Shown piece by piece: positions 44,701 through 57,584 of a stretch of DNA of 64,000 nucleotides. Under the pieces are notes generated by a model. That model did no database searches, was not told the DNA's origin, and was given only the letters and a program-made list of their open reading frames with translations. Source of the DNA: Coniochaeta sp. PMI_546. Taxonomy: Eukaryota; Ascomycota; Sordariomycetes; Coniochaetales; Coniochaetaceae. Position 1 is the stretch's first letter; the number at the start of each line of letters is the position of its first letter. A program made the translations under genes and the position numbers. Where the stretch lies: NCBI GenBank assembly GCA_021432605.1, contig MU271144.1, positions 2,104,606 to 2,168,605 of the forward strand, given 5' to 3'.

Positions 44701-47246
44701 GGTCCAAGACGTCTCTTCTTTCACATCCCGGTCATGCGAGATCGGTACAATCTCATCTTACGGGCTATTGTCTCACGAATATCCGGCCTGTGATTTCCCG
44801 GCTTCCAGTGGCCTAGGTAGCTGAGTTATGATCACTTTGTCAACTTTCGATGCAAACCGTTGCGTCTCTTGTCCACGAGGTTTGACGTCTAATTCTGGTT
44901 CACCAGTCACTTGTGTAGGATGATATCGTCCACTGCCTCACCGCTGCCTGTACGGTGCGGTGGTTCATTGCAATTACTGCAACGGCTCTGCCCGCCGATA
45001 TGTCGTAGCTGTGGCACCTTTTCTTCACCACTTGGGTTGCTCAGCAAGCGAAGTGGCTTGCATCTTGCATCACTACTGCTGGCACGAACAGACGGTACGG
45101 ACGCCGCAGCCATCAATCCGCAGGACGCTACCGCACAATCCTGCAGTGCGACTGATATCACACGACCCTGAAGATATCACAGCTCTTCCATCCTACAACT
45201 ACAAGAAACCCCCACACGCAGAGGCCCTCTCCAGCACAGCACAGGGGGTCCGGACGTAGACAGCACTAATACGCTACGGCTCAATCGAGACTGGCCACCA
45301 TAGCATAGTGAACCGCCCGTCGAATCCTTCGACCTGAATTGAGGATTGCCTCTTCCCTCATCGGCCTGCAGGATGCATCCGACAATTTGCTTTCCAGCAC
45401 GGTTCTATTTTCGTCACAGCGGCTGCGATCGGTACAGGTGCTACTAGAACCCGAGTATGCTGCCGTACTAGTACAGCTCTCTGAAAAGAAACTAGGAAGT
45501 CGAGTGACTGGACTGAGAAGAGGCTGTATGACGAGAAACAGACTAAAGTTAGCCAAGACATGGGCTTACCTGTGCCACTGCAGGCGGGTGTCACTGTCAC
45601 GCCTAGGCAGGCTGAGTTAGCTGCATGCTTTCCCTTGGTCTGTCCCAGTGGGTGGTTGATCCTGTGGTAGGTCGACAACTTCTGCTCTGTACTTAGCGAA
45701 GTCATGAACACTGCGGGTGCAGCTGCTCAGTCATGGCCAGTCTGAATCGAGGAGACTCACCTCGTGGTGGCACGTTCCTTTTTGGTTGGAAATCTACTAC
45801 GCTCACGCCTGTTCACGTTGTCGAAGCTGTCGACACGACTGGGCCAGGCAACAGAGGCTCTCTTGTTATGGATCACGTAAAGTGACATACTGAAGCTCTC
45901 AAAACACCATCACCGCATCGAAGCGATATACCTACTCCCGGCTCCACGGCTGCGAAAATTTCCATGACGTCGAGGGCTGCTCCTGGCGCGTGTCCTAGGT
46001 CACTCGACAGTCTTTCCTGCCGCACTTCCCTGCAGTGCGTCTACCGGATCTGCGCTTCCGCCATCTCCCTTCCAATCGCGGCTGGTAGACACCAATATTG
46101 AGGATTCCGTGGCTTGCCTTCGCCTCTCGTTGTGGATTGGGCAGGCAGATCCCCGAGTGACCTGCCACATACATCGTTTAAGGCCTAAGTTCGGGACAGC
46201 GCCTTGCCGGAACGGATCATGCTCGTGCGCTCTCGACGGGCCTTGGCGATAGTCCTCACCTTTTCAGAAGGCCGGGTCCGGCATCCGGTAGGTATATGCA
46301 ACGGCCCGTGTATGGCTCTCGCCATATGTCGATCGTCTTATCCACCCCTGAGCAGGGGATGGAGTCGCAGATCCAGGAGCCTTCTACACATAGCAGCTGC
46401 TGTCGAGCTAATCGATACTGTTGGACTCGATTGGTCGTCTAGTTCTTGCGAGCCACGTACCTGAATGACCTGCGAAAGATACTTGCCTCGTCCGGAAATT
46501 GCTGACCCTAGTACTGATGCTAAGCATATTTTGGCTGTCTGGGCTGTCTGGCAACCTCCATTCCTGGACCGGCGCCATTTTCTGGACACTCTTGAATACT
46601 GTTTCTTGGCTTGAGGACTATGGTGACGTGACGATGATCTCAGCATCCCATTCTAGGTTCCGAAGTAGGCCAAGAAAGGCCTTCAACTCAGTGGCGAACA
46701 AACCATGTCATCTTGGACAGTCCAGAGGAGATGCTTGACGCCAAACCGATCTCGCGCTGAGATGACTCTTCACGCATACCACGATCCTAAGCATCACTAT
46801 GCGAACATAGTCTAGCTCAAGGACCAGCCAGTACAGGCATGCAGCAGTGACTCGTCACTACTTAACCATGTTTTCAACCACTAGCTCACTAGCCACTGTT
46901 CAAGGACGCCGCATGTCAAGACGCTCCACCGTGTATAGAAGGGGAGCTCTCCCTTGACAGACTCTCGATGTACCAGCTGGAGTCTGGCTCCACATGCGGC
47001 TGAAGCAAGGAGGTATCGTAGATTAGGCCGACGGACCCTGATATGGTCATGTTGTCGTGGGTCTGACGGGAGCCAGGCACCATTCACCCAAAGCAGGGCT
47101 CATGAGCTAGTTCGGGGTACAAACACATCTGAGGGGCCTCATGCACGGTGTTCACACATGCGTACATCGCGCCTAGTTGGCTATCACGTTGTCTCGTATC
47201 CCGGTTTCTTCACCGAAGCTCGTTTAGTTCAAGATCAGGGCGAGCC

Positions 47247-48102
47247 ATGGCAGAACCTATTCACAAATCCGAGCGGCAGGGAGCTTCACATCTTTTGTTG
47301 GTCCTGATTGTTTTCCCCCTTGCGGTGTAACTCTTGTTGGCTTATATGTTAAATAGCTGGCTTGACCGACTTCTCAGGGCCGAGAGTCTGACAGCACCTC
47401 GAATCAGAAGACGGCTCCGAACCACATGCTCAAAAGCGGCGTTGGCAACAGCAGAACAGAATTGCGCGCAGAAGTCACAGTAAGTTCTATCCAGATGCAT
47501 TGTACCTTATTGATCTTATATTGTCAAGTATCAGCGAGCAGGAGGTCAGGATCTGATGTTGAACGGCAGCATTACGGTTGGCAATAGTTACGACCCAAAG
47601 TGTCAAGCTATACTACCACAGTATAAATGCCTGGTCTGTGACGGGAGATTGTACGATCTTGAGGGCAACTGTTCACGAACTACGTTTGGCTGTAAGCACC
47701 TATCTACAGGTTGAAGACGACCGCGCGCCCTAACCACTGAGGGCTCGACTGGATAGGAAACAGAGTCTTTCAGCAGCTTGTCACTTTACCGCAACAGTCT
47801 CTGCGCTATTGATCACTATGCTTCAGGACCCTTTCCGACCATGCGGGGGTTCGGTAACCTTCCAAGAGGGACATCGCGGTGGTTACGTGCCAAAGGTTAT
47901 CGAAACAGGGCACGGCCTCCAGATGGTGGCGCCAGAGACTCCATATGTGGGCAGCGGCGGGCTCAACAAGTTATACTTCATCGACACTGGCTTCGGTGCT
48001 GAGACTGGTAAGGTACGTCAAGGAACAAACAGAGAGGGCAACTGTGCCGAACCCGGAGGAGTTATGCCCCCTATGCCAGGGTGCCCTTTGCAAAAAGGAT
48101 AA
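47247..48102 (+). CDS. Candidate four-exon gene for a secreted or membrane-anchored protein, unrecognised
   Basis: A phase-consistent model is 47247-47324, 47395-47479, 47542-47691 and 47774-48102 (about 213 aa). Residues 1-26 look like an uncleaved or late-cleaved signal (basic start, then LLLVLIVFPLA). A KRR-type dibasic site follows, then a Cys-bearing segment (KCQAILPQYKCLVCDGRLYD, EGNCSRTTFG), then DPFRPCGGSVTFQEGHRGG and YVGSGGLNKLYFIDTGFGAE. The first donor (GTGTAA) and the fourth-exon acceptor are not ideal. In another frame near the end there is CPLCQGALCKKD, so the 3' end is uncertain. No family is recognised. A small secreted or effector-like protein is one possibility; a decayed gene is another. 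Confidence 0.3.
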
Positions 48103-48976
48103 GCAGGCGCGACCCGGGACTCCAACTGCCTGAACATGAGCCAGCCAGGTGATTGGTTGGTGACCTACAGCCTCGACACTATATTGACAAAGAGGTAGGA
48201 CTGCTCGTGATTATGGCTTTCATAGCAACAACGACTGTATACAGCAGACAAATAGCTACTGTCGGCTCTGTCACCACTATAGGGTTGACAACGAGTGTGA
48301 CCAAGCATGTGGGAAGAAATTAAGAGGAGAGAGTCATAACTGGCGGGAGGACGAGAGGCAAGTGGCGCCAATGACACGCGCATGAATCTTATAAGTGACT
48401 CTTGGAAAACCTAACATATGTGTGCGTATGCTTTTATGCCTTGTAACATGCTGCACTGTCAGAAGAAGGTCAATAACAGGAACGCGTATGTCTCTATTAG
48501 CATGTTAAGGTGTCAAGCAGAGGGACGAACAATACTACCTACTACGTGGTATGTTTTATCGATGTGACGTCAGGTAGAGAGCCAAACAGTCCACAAAGGG
48601 CGCCAGCGTGCGGTGGCACAGTGAAAGCCTCCCGTGGCTGATTCCCTTTTTTCACCCCTCCAAAAAAAAAAAGGTCGAGTCACAACTTGGCGTCCCTGGC
48701 CGTCCTTTCATCGCTGCCCACTGCCCACTGCCCACCCCGCCCACTCACACACAACCTACACTAGTTGACCCAAATTAATCTTCCAGACACCCGGAGACTC
48801 TCGTAGAAAAACGTTTCCTCTTTGCTGCCCAACCCTTCCCGGCCCTCACACAAAAACCTGGAACTCGTCACTTCCAACCAAGACAGACCGACAATCGCGC
48901 ATTACATCTCTGAATATCGAGACTCAATACCAGGCCTGCAAGACCATCAAAAAGACCACATCACCAAACCGCAAAC

Positions 48977-50230
48977 ATGCCTGCCCCAGCGAAACGGTGG
49001 GGTAAGTGAAATCGTCATCCCTCTCTGGTTCCCTTGTTGCGCCAGCACGCGAAAATGCCGCGTTCGCGTGTCCTCAATGATGCGCTTTAGTGCAGAACGT
49101 CTTGAGACTCGGGGCAGGATGTTGACGAAAGCGAAAGTCTGCCGACTCTGGCTTTAAGTGCTTCCTGTGCTGTGGGGGTGATGGGCACATAAGGGCCTGG
49201 CTCTCACGTCCTGTCACTCGCCCCCAGACGCGCATGAGCAACGTGGCATTTCTTTCTGTGCGCATATTGCTTAAACTGGATCTGGCTGACCGCTTTTTCG
49301 CCGTGCAGAAGAAGAAGAGGAAGAGTCTTCCTCCGGCTCTGGTTCCTCCGGTTCTGAGTCCCCCGCTGTCGCCCCTGTGCACATTCGCCGAAAGTTCGAT
49401 GACGAGGAGGCTGAGGACGACGATGTAAGTCCCTTCGCCATAATCCACCGGCCACGTTAGCCATGCGCGGATACTTCTTTCCTCTAATGTATACGTTATT
49501 AACCTGATACCGCTTAAAGGTCCTAGACTCGTGGGATGCCGCCGAAGACTCCGAGGTCGAGCGTGAGAAGGCCAAGAAGGCCGAGGAGGCAAAGGCCAAG
49601 GCCGCAGCCGAAGCCGCCGCGAACAAGAAGTCTAAGTCGCAGCGCATCGCCGAAAAGCTGGCCGCCAAGGCCCGCCGCGCAGAAGAGGACGAGGAAGATT
49701 CAAGCGACGACGAGACCGAGGCCCAGAAGCGCGAGCGCCTGCGCCGCACCGAGCAGGAGGCTGACCTGAAGCATGCCGAGGACCTCTTCGCCGACATTGG
49801 CATCAGCAGCGCCCGCAAGGGAACCACAGCCGGCACTGCCGTCGTCATCGACCCCGCGGACCCCACCAACACGGTCAACCTCGCCGCCCTGCCGCTCTTC
49901 AACCCCAACACCAAGACCCAGTTCGAGAACATGCGCAACACGCTGATCCCCATCATCGGCAGCAACGCGAAGAAGGCTCACTACGCCCTCTTCCTCCAGG
50001 AGTTCTCCAAGCAGCTCGCCAAGGACCTGCCCAGCGATCAGATCAAGAAGATCGCCAGCACACTGACGGCCCTGAGCAACGAGAAGCTGAAGGAAGAGAA
50101 GGCGGCCGAGAAGGGCGGCAAGAAGTCCAAGGCTGCCAAGAGCAAGACCACCCTCGCCGGAGTCAGCCGCGGAGCTGTTGCCGACACCAACACGTACGAT
50201 GACGACTTCGGCGATGATGACTTTATGTGA
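48977..50230 (+). CDS. HCR1: Translation initiation factor eIF3 subunit j (Hcr1)
   Basis: eIF3j binds the 40S decoding centre and stabilises eIF3, and also acts in 20S pre-rRNA processing and termination. Three exons (48977-49001, 49309-49424, 49520-50230) join in phase to 283 aa. The first exon is only 25 nt (MPAPAKRW plus one base) and is followed by a 307-nt intron, unusually long for this window. Landmarks are the acidic EEEEEE/SSSG start, IRRKFDDEEAEDDDVLDSWD, a charged coiled coil, and the conserved TKTQFENMRNTLIPIIGSN domain. The Lys-rich C terminus ends in YDDDFGDDDFM, the usual acidic tail. Confidence 0.95.
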
Positions 50231-51113
50231 AAGCTCTCCTCACGCAACATATCTTGGACGGCTCTTCCTGTTCGATCCAGCGGCCCTGTCGGGTGCGGCC
50301 GTTTTTGGCGGCGGAGCAGGCCGCTTCGTGATCCGTGCCTGGAGAGACCAAGTGGACAGTGCATGGTGCAGCGTCCTGCTCCTCACTGTTTCCTCGACAT
50401 TCTGTCGACGAGCAAGTGCTCGAACCCCGACCCAAATCTCTCCACATATGGCTGGATCACATTACGAAATGCGGACGCCCTTGCTTTGGACAAGAGCAGG
50501 GCAGAAGGCTGTGCTGGCCGAGTCGTGATTGGGACCTCGGCGATGTAATGGAGGGGCGCTGCTGTTGGCAGGGAGGCCCATGGGGGGGTGTATGGAGGCT
50601 TAGCCGGTGGTTGAGACGCTGAGGTCAAGTCGCAGATTGCTTTGGCATGTGTTGCTGCATAGAAGAAGTTGGGGAAGAGATATGCATACTTACGCGTACC
50701 TGCTTTTATTCATAGAAACTGATGGGCTTCCGGAGCAGCTGCAACCTATGATTCCTTGCTCCATAGGAGGACCCTAGACTAATTCATCGCGTCTCCGTCA
50801 AATTATTTGAACTGGCTAAATCATCTTTAAGATCGCTCATCAGTCTAGTCTTCAAAAGCTAGTATGTATTATACACCGGGACAGAACCCTATGAACTTTC
50901 GAAGCTGTGTGTATATACCTATAGACCCCTATCCGGAACGCCGAGTGAGGTGCGTCCTTATCCCTTGTTTTCAGCGCCTTACACGTTGACACCATACATA
51001 ACGCCAAAAACAAAACCTTTGCTATCCGATACATGCCATCCCCCTTCTGTGAATCACAACCAATCTCATCGAGCGAAGAGGTCCCGCTCCTACAACAACA
51101 ATAACAGCAAGTT
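50231..51113. other. Convergent intergenic, eIF3j / MDM31
   Basis: About 880 bases between two stop codons. No gene is supported; frames present are short and overlap on both strands. Confidence 0.5.
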
Positions 51114-53515
51114 CTACATCAAATCCCCGGCCACACCGGCCAACAGCGCATGCACGACGAGACTCACAGTCCAGACACCCACCCTCTTCAGCCTCCTGAC
51201 CCTGCTCTGCTGGTCCTCCACGTCCCTGGCGAAGGCAGCGTACACCTCGGCGCTCAGGTCGTCCATCAGCCCGCAGTCGTACACGGACCACGACCCGTCA
51301 AAGTCCGAGGCGCGCTTGACGATGCGGCACGAGATGGGTATGTAGGTGCGCTTGGCGTTGATGTAGGCCACGATGGGCCGGACGAGGGTGGCGTTGACGT
51401 AGCCGCCCAGGTGCTCGCGCGAGTGGAAGAGGGGCACCGCGGCGCGGACGTCGTTGAGGTGGATGCGCATGTCCATTACCATGTAGGAGGGGGATGTTTC
51501 CTCTATCGGGGACGGGGCGGCGGCGGGCAGGTGAGAGGAGGTCGAGTGCGGTATGGAGGAGGAGCCGTGCTTGTGCATGTGCCCGTCGGACGTTGCTCTC
51601 AGGTCAGTTGAGATTGTTGTATTGATAGCGCTGCTTTGAAGGGTGGTGTTTTCGGGGTTGCTGTTCTCTAGCAACTTGAGGTAGCGATGGCTGGTGACGG
51701 CTTCCTCTAGCTTGTCGTAGAAGTCGCCGACGACTTTCCCGATCCCCTCGTCCGCATCTGCCGGGAACATGATGTCTGCTATTATGTCGACGTTGCCTTC
51801 GTATATCCAACCGAACGGCCCGTCGACCCCTCTGTTGAGGTGGTCAATCTTGAGACCGTCAATGCGTAATCTGGAGAACTTTTTCCACACGGACGTGTCG
51901 TCTTCGTCGATCTGACCTGTGCCACTCGTGTCCGCCGGTCCAACGCCGTGTATCTGACGCGGGTGTATCGTGAACAGTGAGCCGTCGAACGAGCCAGACA
52001 TGTGGTTAGCCGACAGGAAGTCGTAGAACAGCCACTGCTTGCGCAGCTGCGGTAACTCGCAGGAGTATATCGAGACGGGGAAGGGGCGGAACCCTTTTGG
52101 TTGGTGGACGGTGACCAGCAGATCTTCCATCTTGAAATGGTCCAGTTCAAAGTCACCTGGACTATGTTCATGACGGAATGATAGGGGGTCTTCGCTTTCG
52201 GCAGACCAGGTGACGGATGTCCGGTCTACGACGCCCCGGACACCCTTGACCTCGACGTCTTTCAGTAGCCCTTTGCCGTTCCACCATTTTAAGAACGACA
52301 GGGTAACATTCACGGTGCTGATGGTCACGTCGAACTGCGTATAGTTGCCGTCGTCTACCTCGTCGGCTGCGGTATCCTGGTCCGACTTCCTGAGTGCGGC
52401 AGCTTCGGCAGCTGCGCCCGATGAGCCCTTTGTGACTGTCGATTTCGCTTGGCCCGGCCGGCGGGAGACGAAGACGTTCCGGAAGGTGATGACACCATCT
52501 CCCCACTTCGGCACAATGGCAGATTCGAAGACAACAGTGAGGCCGGCCGACTTGGTGAGGTAGTCACCGATCCATTTGGCGAGAGTTTCTGGAGGATCGT
52601 CAGTACTCATTCGTCATCTCGTGGGCGAAGCACGTAATATCTCAACTTACCTTGCGCGAACACAGTGTTGATGGTGAGAATGACAAGTGAGAAGAACGTC
52701 GTTGTACCGACGAGAATCCATACTAGATGCCCGAAGAGGAACCAGGATACGAAAGCTCCCCATTCGTCCGCATTCCATGGGCGCATACTTCGTATCGAGA
52801 ACCACTTGAAACGGACTTTTAATCTTTCCCAAAACCCGCTTGCCGCGGATAGTAATTCCTCCTTGGTCGGCCTGTGCGGCATATGCATCTTGGGCATGTG
52901 CGGAAGATGTAGGTATTTGGACATGGAGTCGGCGAGTGACTCCTGCTCGCCGGCAGGAGGCTCATGCGCCGGCCCGCTCGCTGATTTATCGGCCGTCCCC
53001 GGCTTCTGAAGTGGTTGCGTACCCTTGCCGCCATCTCCTTCGGGGTTGGAACTCATGCGTCGTCTCGTTGCTCCCAGCCTCCGGCTTTGAGGGAAGCCGT
53101 ATTTGGGCTGGGTTGATCGAAGCCACGCTTGCCGGGCCAGGCTGCTGATGCCGGCCTTCTTGCCGCTGCTGGCAACTAGTGCCGAGTCGGCCGCGGCCGT
53201 ACATGTCGCGACAACCGCGGGGGTCGAGGAAGGTCCAGACGTGAGACCGATCAGTAGTAGACCCCCTGACGTGCAACTTCTTCGTACGTTATGCTGAGAG
53301 GCTTTGGCGCGGTTCGAGAGGGAGAGCCATCTTGTCGTATGGAATGCTCGAGTTGTCGAGGCACCGAGAGGTTGGCCAAAGCTGCGAGAGAAGCCCACCC
53401 TGGCCAGGGAGTTGTGGTTCTGGACCGGTAGTCTCGCCGTGAGGATGCCGACGGAATCGCGGATCGAGGACCAGAGGTGACGGCCCAGCTGGGTCGTGGT
53501 CGTGCTCGACGACAT
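51114..53515 (-). CDS. MDM31: Mitochondrial distribution and morphology protein Mdm31/Mdm32 family
   Basis: An inner mitochondrial membrane protein needed for mitochondrial shape, mtDNA nucleoid inheritance and lipid balance. Two exons (53515-52651, 52588-51114) join in phase 1 across a 62-nt intron, giving 779 aa. Residues 1-150 are Ser/Arg-rich, consistent with a mitochondrial presequence. A transmembrane helix (WFLFGHLVWILVGTTTFFSL) comes before residue 290, then the conserved start of the large domain FAQETLAKWIGDYLTKSAGL and VFESAIVPKWGDGVITFRNV, then WLFYDFLSANHMSGSFDGSL. A C-terminal hydrophobic segment (VWTVSLVVHALLAGVAGDLM) ends the protein. I cannot separate Mdm31 from Mdm32 with certainty. 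The gene is divergent with PNO1. Confidence 0.88.
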
Positions 53516-53997
53516 TGCTTCACATTATGGCCGTGTCAAGCAGTAAGCCATAACAGACGACGCGAAAAGGGGTAACTATCCCTTATGCTTGTTCGACAAC
53601 CCGGTTTGAGCGAGGTTTTCCCTGGAAGGTGATGGTCGACAACTAAAGGAGGAGAGCAGTGAGGGCAGTTCGACCAAGATACACGAGCGCATTAACAAGA
53701 AAGTCTTGCTTGGTCAATGACGCTACCGACGCTAACGACGACAGCTACCAAAGATGGCCCGGACCCTTAACGAAGGCTGGAACCGGCCAAAAAAAACCGA
53801 TAAGCCACTCACCCGATAAGAGAATTCTTGAAGTGGGGTCAAACACCACAAGGCAAATCGCCAAAATCTCGGTGAACAACTGCATGCAATGCGAGGAGGC
53901 AACGACAAGACAACATCTACCAGCCAGACCGAGTGATATCTCCATAAACTACACAGGCAGACGAACACTTTGTACTGAGTCAGAGAATCCGTCCACA
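53516..53997. promoter_or_regulatory. Shared divergent promoter, MDM31 / PNO1
   Basis: 482 bases between divergent ATGs. The PNO1 side is A/C-rich near the start. No TATA box is evident. Confidence 0.5.
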
Positions 53998-54902
53998 ATG
54001 CCTGCGCCAACAGCACCGCTCAAGACGAGCACCGACAATCTCGCCGACACAGTCCCTCTCCCCACCCCGGATCAAGACGAAGAACTCCTCCTAGATGCGC
54101 CTGAGGACGTCCCCTCAGACCCAAATACCTTCCAGCCGCCATCATCCAACTCAGAAGATGCCGAAATGGTTGTTGACGAGGAGGGGAGACCCAGGTTCGC
54201 CCCCGGAAAGGACACAGTACGTTCAAACCACTCCCACGTCCCATAAGCAATCACCGCAACTGACCCTAACGCTCCCCCTCTAGGAAGCCGTCCGGAAATC
54301 AGACATAAGAAAAGTCCCCATCCCGCCACACCGCATGTCCCCCCTCAAGTCGCAATGGAGCAAGATCTACGTCCCCCTCGTCCAGCACCTCAAGCTGCAG
54401 GTGCGCATGAACGTGCACTCCAAGTGCGTCGAGCTGCGCAGCAGCAAGCACACCGAGTCCCCCGCCGCCCTGCAGTCGGGCGTCGACTTCGTGCACGCCT
54501 TCGCCATGGGCTTTGACGTCGACGACGCCGTGGCCCTGGTGCGCGTCCCGGAGCTGTACATCGAGACCTTCGAGATCAAGGACGTCAAGACCCTGGGCGG
54601 CGAGCATCTGGCTCGCGCCATCGGCCGCATCGCCGGCAAGGACGGCAAGACCAAGTTCGCCATCGAGAACGCGAGCCGGACGCGCATCGTGCTGGCCGAT
54701 TCCAAGATTTCGATCCTGGGCAGTTTCAAGAACATCCATATGGCGAGAGAGAGTATTGTAGGTTTATCCCGATTCCCTGAGCAGCAAGCAGTGAGCGGGG
54801 TACTAACGTGAAATATAGGTGAGCTTGATTCTCGGTAAGCCTCCAGGAAAGGTCTACAACTCGCTGAGGACCGTGAGCGCAAGGATGAAGGAGCGGTTTT
54901 GA
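53998..54902 (+). CDS. PNO1: Pre-rRNA processing KH-domain protein Pno1/Dim2
   Basis: Partner of the nuclease Nob1 in 20S pre-rRNA cleavage and 40S assembly; it recruits the dimethylase Dim1. Three exons (53998-54216, 54284-54757, 54819-54902) join in phase 0 to 258 aa. The acidic N-terminal tail (residues 1-70) precedes the KH region: QWSKIYVPLVQHLKLQVRMN, FAMGFDVDDAVALVRVPELY, DVKTLGGEHLARAIGRIAGK, RTRIVLADSKISILGSFKNI. The last exon, VSLILGKPPGKVYNSLRTVS to KERF, is the very conserved family end. Without the second splice the protein would lose it. Confidence 0.96.
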
Positions 54903-55204
54903 GAGGACGCGACGGCACGGATTTCTCTTTCCAGAGAAAGTGGGTTAAGGCATGGAAAAAGGCGCTGGGGCGTTCAAGGGTGAAGAAGGTCTGCTTTAGT
55001 GGCATAGCACGAGATGAAATATCACGAGACATTCTGTCAATTTCTCTGCCAGGATTGAGTATGTGCTTTTCTATCCTGTCTTCGATCCTCATGGAAAAAG
55101 GGGGTATCTCTGTTAAACTATAAAATTGGTATCTCAGCCCCGAACCGGCGAATCCAATATCCGAAGGAAGGCCAGCAAACGTGGAACTCATCGCCATCAG
55201 GCTT
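54903..55204. other. Convergent 3' region, PNO1 / RAD60-like
   Basis: 302 bases between stop codons, with no coding signal. Confidence 0.5.
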
Positions 55205-56908
55205 CTACTTGATGTGGACCTCCAAACTATCCATATCCTCAATCTCAGTGTCCTTGACAGCCATGTCGCCGTCGAGCTTCTCGCCATCGAAGAACAGGGA
55301 TATCTCTTTATCCTCCGGTACTTTCCTCGAGACTCTAAAAGTCATTATCATCTCGTCAATTGTAGTGTGAGCATGCACCTTGAACCTCAGTGGCTCGTAA
55401 TCTTTAGCGGCCTTCAAAATCACCTTTGTGGTCGCCTCTGCTTCACCTCCACCGCCACCATCCGGGTCTTCACTGCCTCGCGCTCCAGAGCCAGGTGTCG
55501 TACCGTCGTACTCGTCATCGTCCAGCTGGCCCAAGAGCCGCAGACGTTCTCTCTCCTTCCTCTTCAGGAAATCCTGGTACAGCTCCTCCGTCCAGGCCTC
55601 GAGATGCAGGCCGCCCCTGTGGAAGCCGTTGCCCTGCCCTGCATCCGCATATTTGGCACCAGCAAGCTTCCCCTTGTTGTTCGTCCTGTCGATGCGGTCG
55701 ACCCGGATACCGAGGTTGGCGCACGTGGTCGTTCCGTAGACCCTATTCCCCTTCCAAGTGAGGAATATGAGGTCCCGCTTGTCTCTTGGTACCGGCGGGT
55801 CCTGACCCGATGCCCAGGTGTCACGAACCAGGCCGAATGACTGGTTGAACCTCCTCTCCATCACCTTTGGTTTCGAGTTTGGTAGCTCAGAGGTTACCAG
55901 GATCTTGATAACTGCGTCTTCCACGGCGGACTCTTGGCTGTCATTGTTCGAGTCAGTCGCTCCCTCGAAGGCCGCTCGAGCGGCCGTCTTGGTTTCCTGG
56001 CTGTCCTTTGCTTGACTTTTGCGCTCCAGCTTGAGCTTCGCCTGTCGTTCGCGCTCCTCGGCACGTTCGCGAGCTCGCCGCACGTATTCTTCGAATTCGT
56101 CCGGCTCGTCCTTTTGTTCCTGCGGGCCATCTACAATTTCGAGATCGTCATCGTCGTCATCCGGTGGATTCTGGCCGACGGGCGGTGAGTCGGCAAACGG
56201 GTTGGGCAATTTGTCATCCACGGGGCTGGATTTGTCTCTCCGCTGGGCGCGAGTGCTTGTGGAAGGACTGTGATGTGAACCGCTCTGGGGTGCCTCTAGG
56301 GAGGCAATTGACTTGACATCGTCAAGGTCGTCTAGTGTGATGACATCCGGTGGAGAGAAGGAACGGGCTTTCCTTGTCTCCAATGTATCCTTAGGTCTTA
56401 GTATCTCTTTGCCTTTGCCTTTCACATCCATGATTATGTCGTCGTCGTCGTCGGATAGAGCAGAAGATGGCATCTTCGGCTTGGTGACGGATAGGGGTAC
56501 AGAGCCTCTGGTGATCCAATTGTCAGCGAAGTCCTTAGTCTAAACCGTAGGGAGCGTCTACCTGTTCGAGACGCTGCGCCGTGTTGCGCCAGCGTCGACT
56601 CGCTCCTCATCAGGATCTGCTGACGACAGTCTCCGGCGCTTGATCTCCTGGTCATCTGGGTCTCTCTTGGTTGCGGCGGATGACGAACTGCGTTTCTCCT
56701 TTTGCCTTAGGCGGCGTTCTTGTTCTTCCAGCACCCGCGGGAGCTCATCGTCGACACGGCGGAATAGGCTGACTGCATCGTCGTCATCGTCGTCTTCGTT
56801 CTTCGATTTTGAAGCACCGTTGCTGGTTTTGTCTGAGGACTTGCGAGCGACCGTTCGCTTGAATGGTAGTTTCTTCTTTGGGGGAGTCGCTATCACTGGG
56901 TCGGCCAT
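55205..56908 (-). CDS. Rad60/Esc2/NIP45-type protein with C-terminal SUMO-like domain
   Basis: SUMO-mimic genome-stability factors of this family bind the SUMO E2 Ubc9 and act with Smc5/6. Two exons (56908-56562, 56507-55205) join in phase 2 over a 54-nt intron, giving 549 aa. The N-terminal third is acidic and basic low complexity (KRTVARKSSD, runs of Asp). A charged helix (EYVRRARERAEERERQAKLK) follows, then a first beta-grasp-like region (IKILVTSELPNSKPKVMERR). The C-terminal SUMO-like domain ends the protein: LRFKVHAHTTIDEMIMTFRV, ISLFFDGEKLDGDMAVKDTE, DMDSLEVHIK. It has no Gly-Gly end, as expected for a SUMO-like domain that is not conjugated. ATG 56908 is the first in frame with the exon. 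Confidence 0.87.
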
Positions 56909-57584
56909 CTTTTGGGGGGCTCGAGGTGTTTGCGACAAAATGTGAGGGCGGGGCAGTGTAAAGAGCTTCGGGTGCTAGCAAGGCATGTGGTCTGTGATAC
57001 TGGTTGGTTGGTGCTGCTATAGCACAGGAAAAGACAGGGTTCTGCAGCGAGAGTAGTATTTGAGTCGTTTGACTAAAGTTGACGAGGCTGTCGCAAGGCT
57101 TCCAGGATCCAATGGCTGCCTTTCGACGTCCCGTCGTCACTGTGAACAAAAGTCGAGACGCGGCTACAAACGCGCAGTGGGGCTTCTCCTGCTAACCAAC
57201 CAGGCTGTAGCCAAGCTGCAGGGGTTCGAAATAGAACTTCGGTTGCGCTTACCGGATGTGGTGACACACATGTGGGGCCGCTGTGGGGAATCTGGAGAGA
57301 GAACCGAAACCGAGGTTCAGACCGCGACCCAGAGCTCGATTAGTCGAATACATGCACTAGATGTCACAATAGACATGGATAAAAAGATAACTCTGTGCTA
57401 ACCGAGTCCGAAGCTGTAAGTGCCAGTGGAAAGGATAGTTCATCTTTAAGAGTGCCGCAAGCCCATCACTCTAGCCCAAGGCAGACACTGAACCTGCTGT
57501 CCGGTTGTTCTTACAAGTCGTTTCGTGTGATCCCCTCCCTCTCTCAACCTCAGACAGTCACTCTCAACACTTCTGTTCGCTGCC
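56909..57584. promoter_or_regulatory. Divergent promoter region, RAD60-like / dienoyl-CoA reductase
   Basis: 676 bases between divergent start codons. A pyrimidine-rich stretch (about 57520-57580) precedes the reductase start. No gene is seen inside. Confidence 0.45.

Larger units (their letters stand above)
42124..48976. other. Gene-poor island 2
   Basis: Nearly 7 kb without a recognised gene. Two places show exon-like frames that join in phase: the minus strand at 43553-44700 and the plus strand at 47247-48102 (both listed). The rest shows no coding texture. Close to 49 kb there are an A11 run (48662-48672) and three TGCCCAC units (about 48715-48736) in the eIF3j promoter. Confidence 0.5.

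Noticed and set aside
29941-48976. Search for retroelement or virus-like remnants in the gene-poor islands
   Set aside because: I saw no reverse transcriptase, integrase, capsid or long terminal repeats; only short non-coding repeats.
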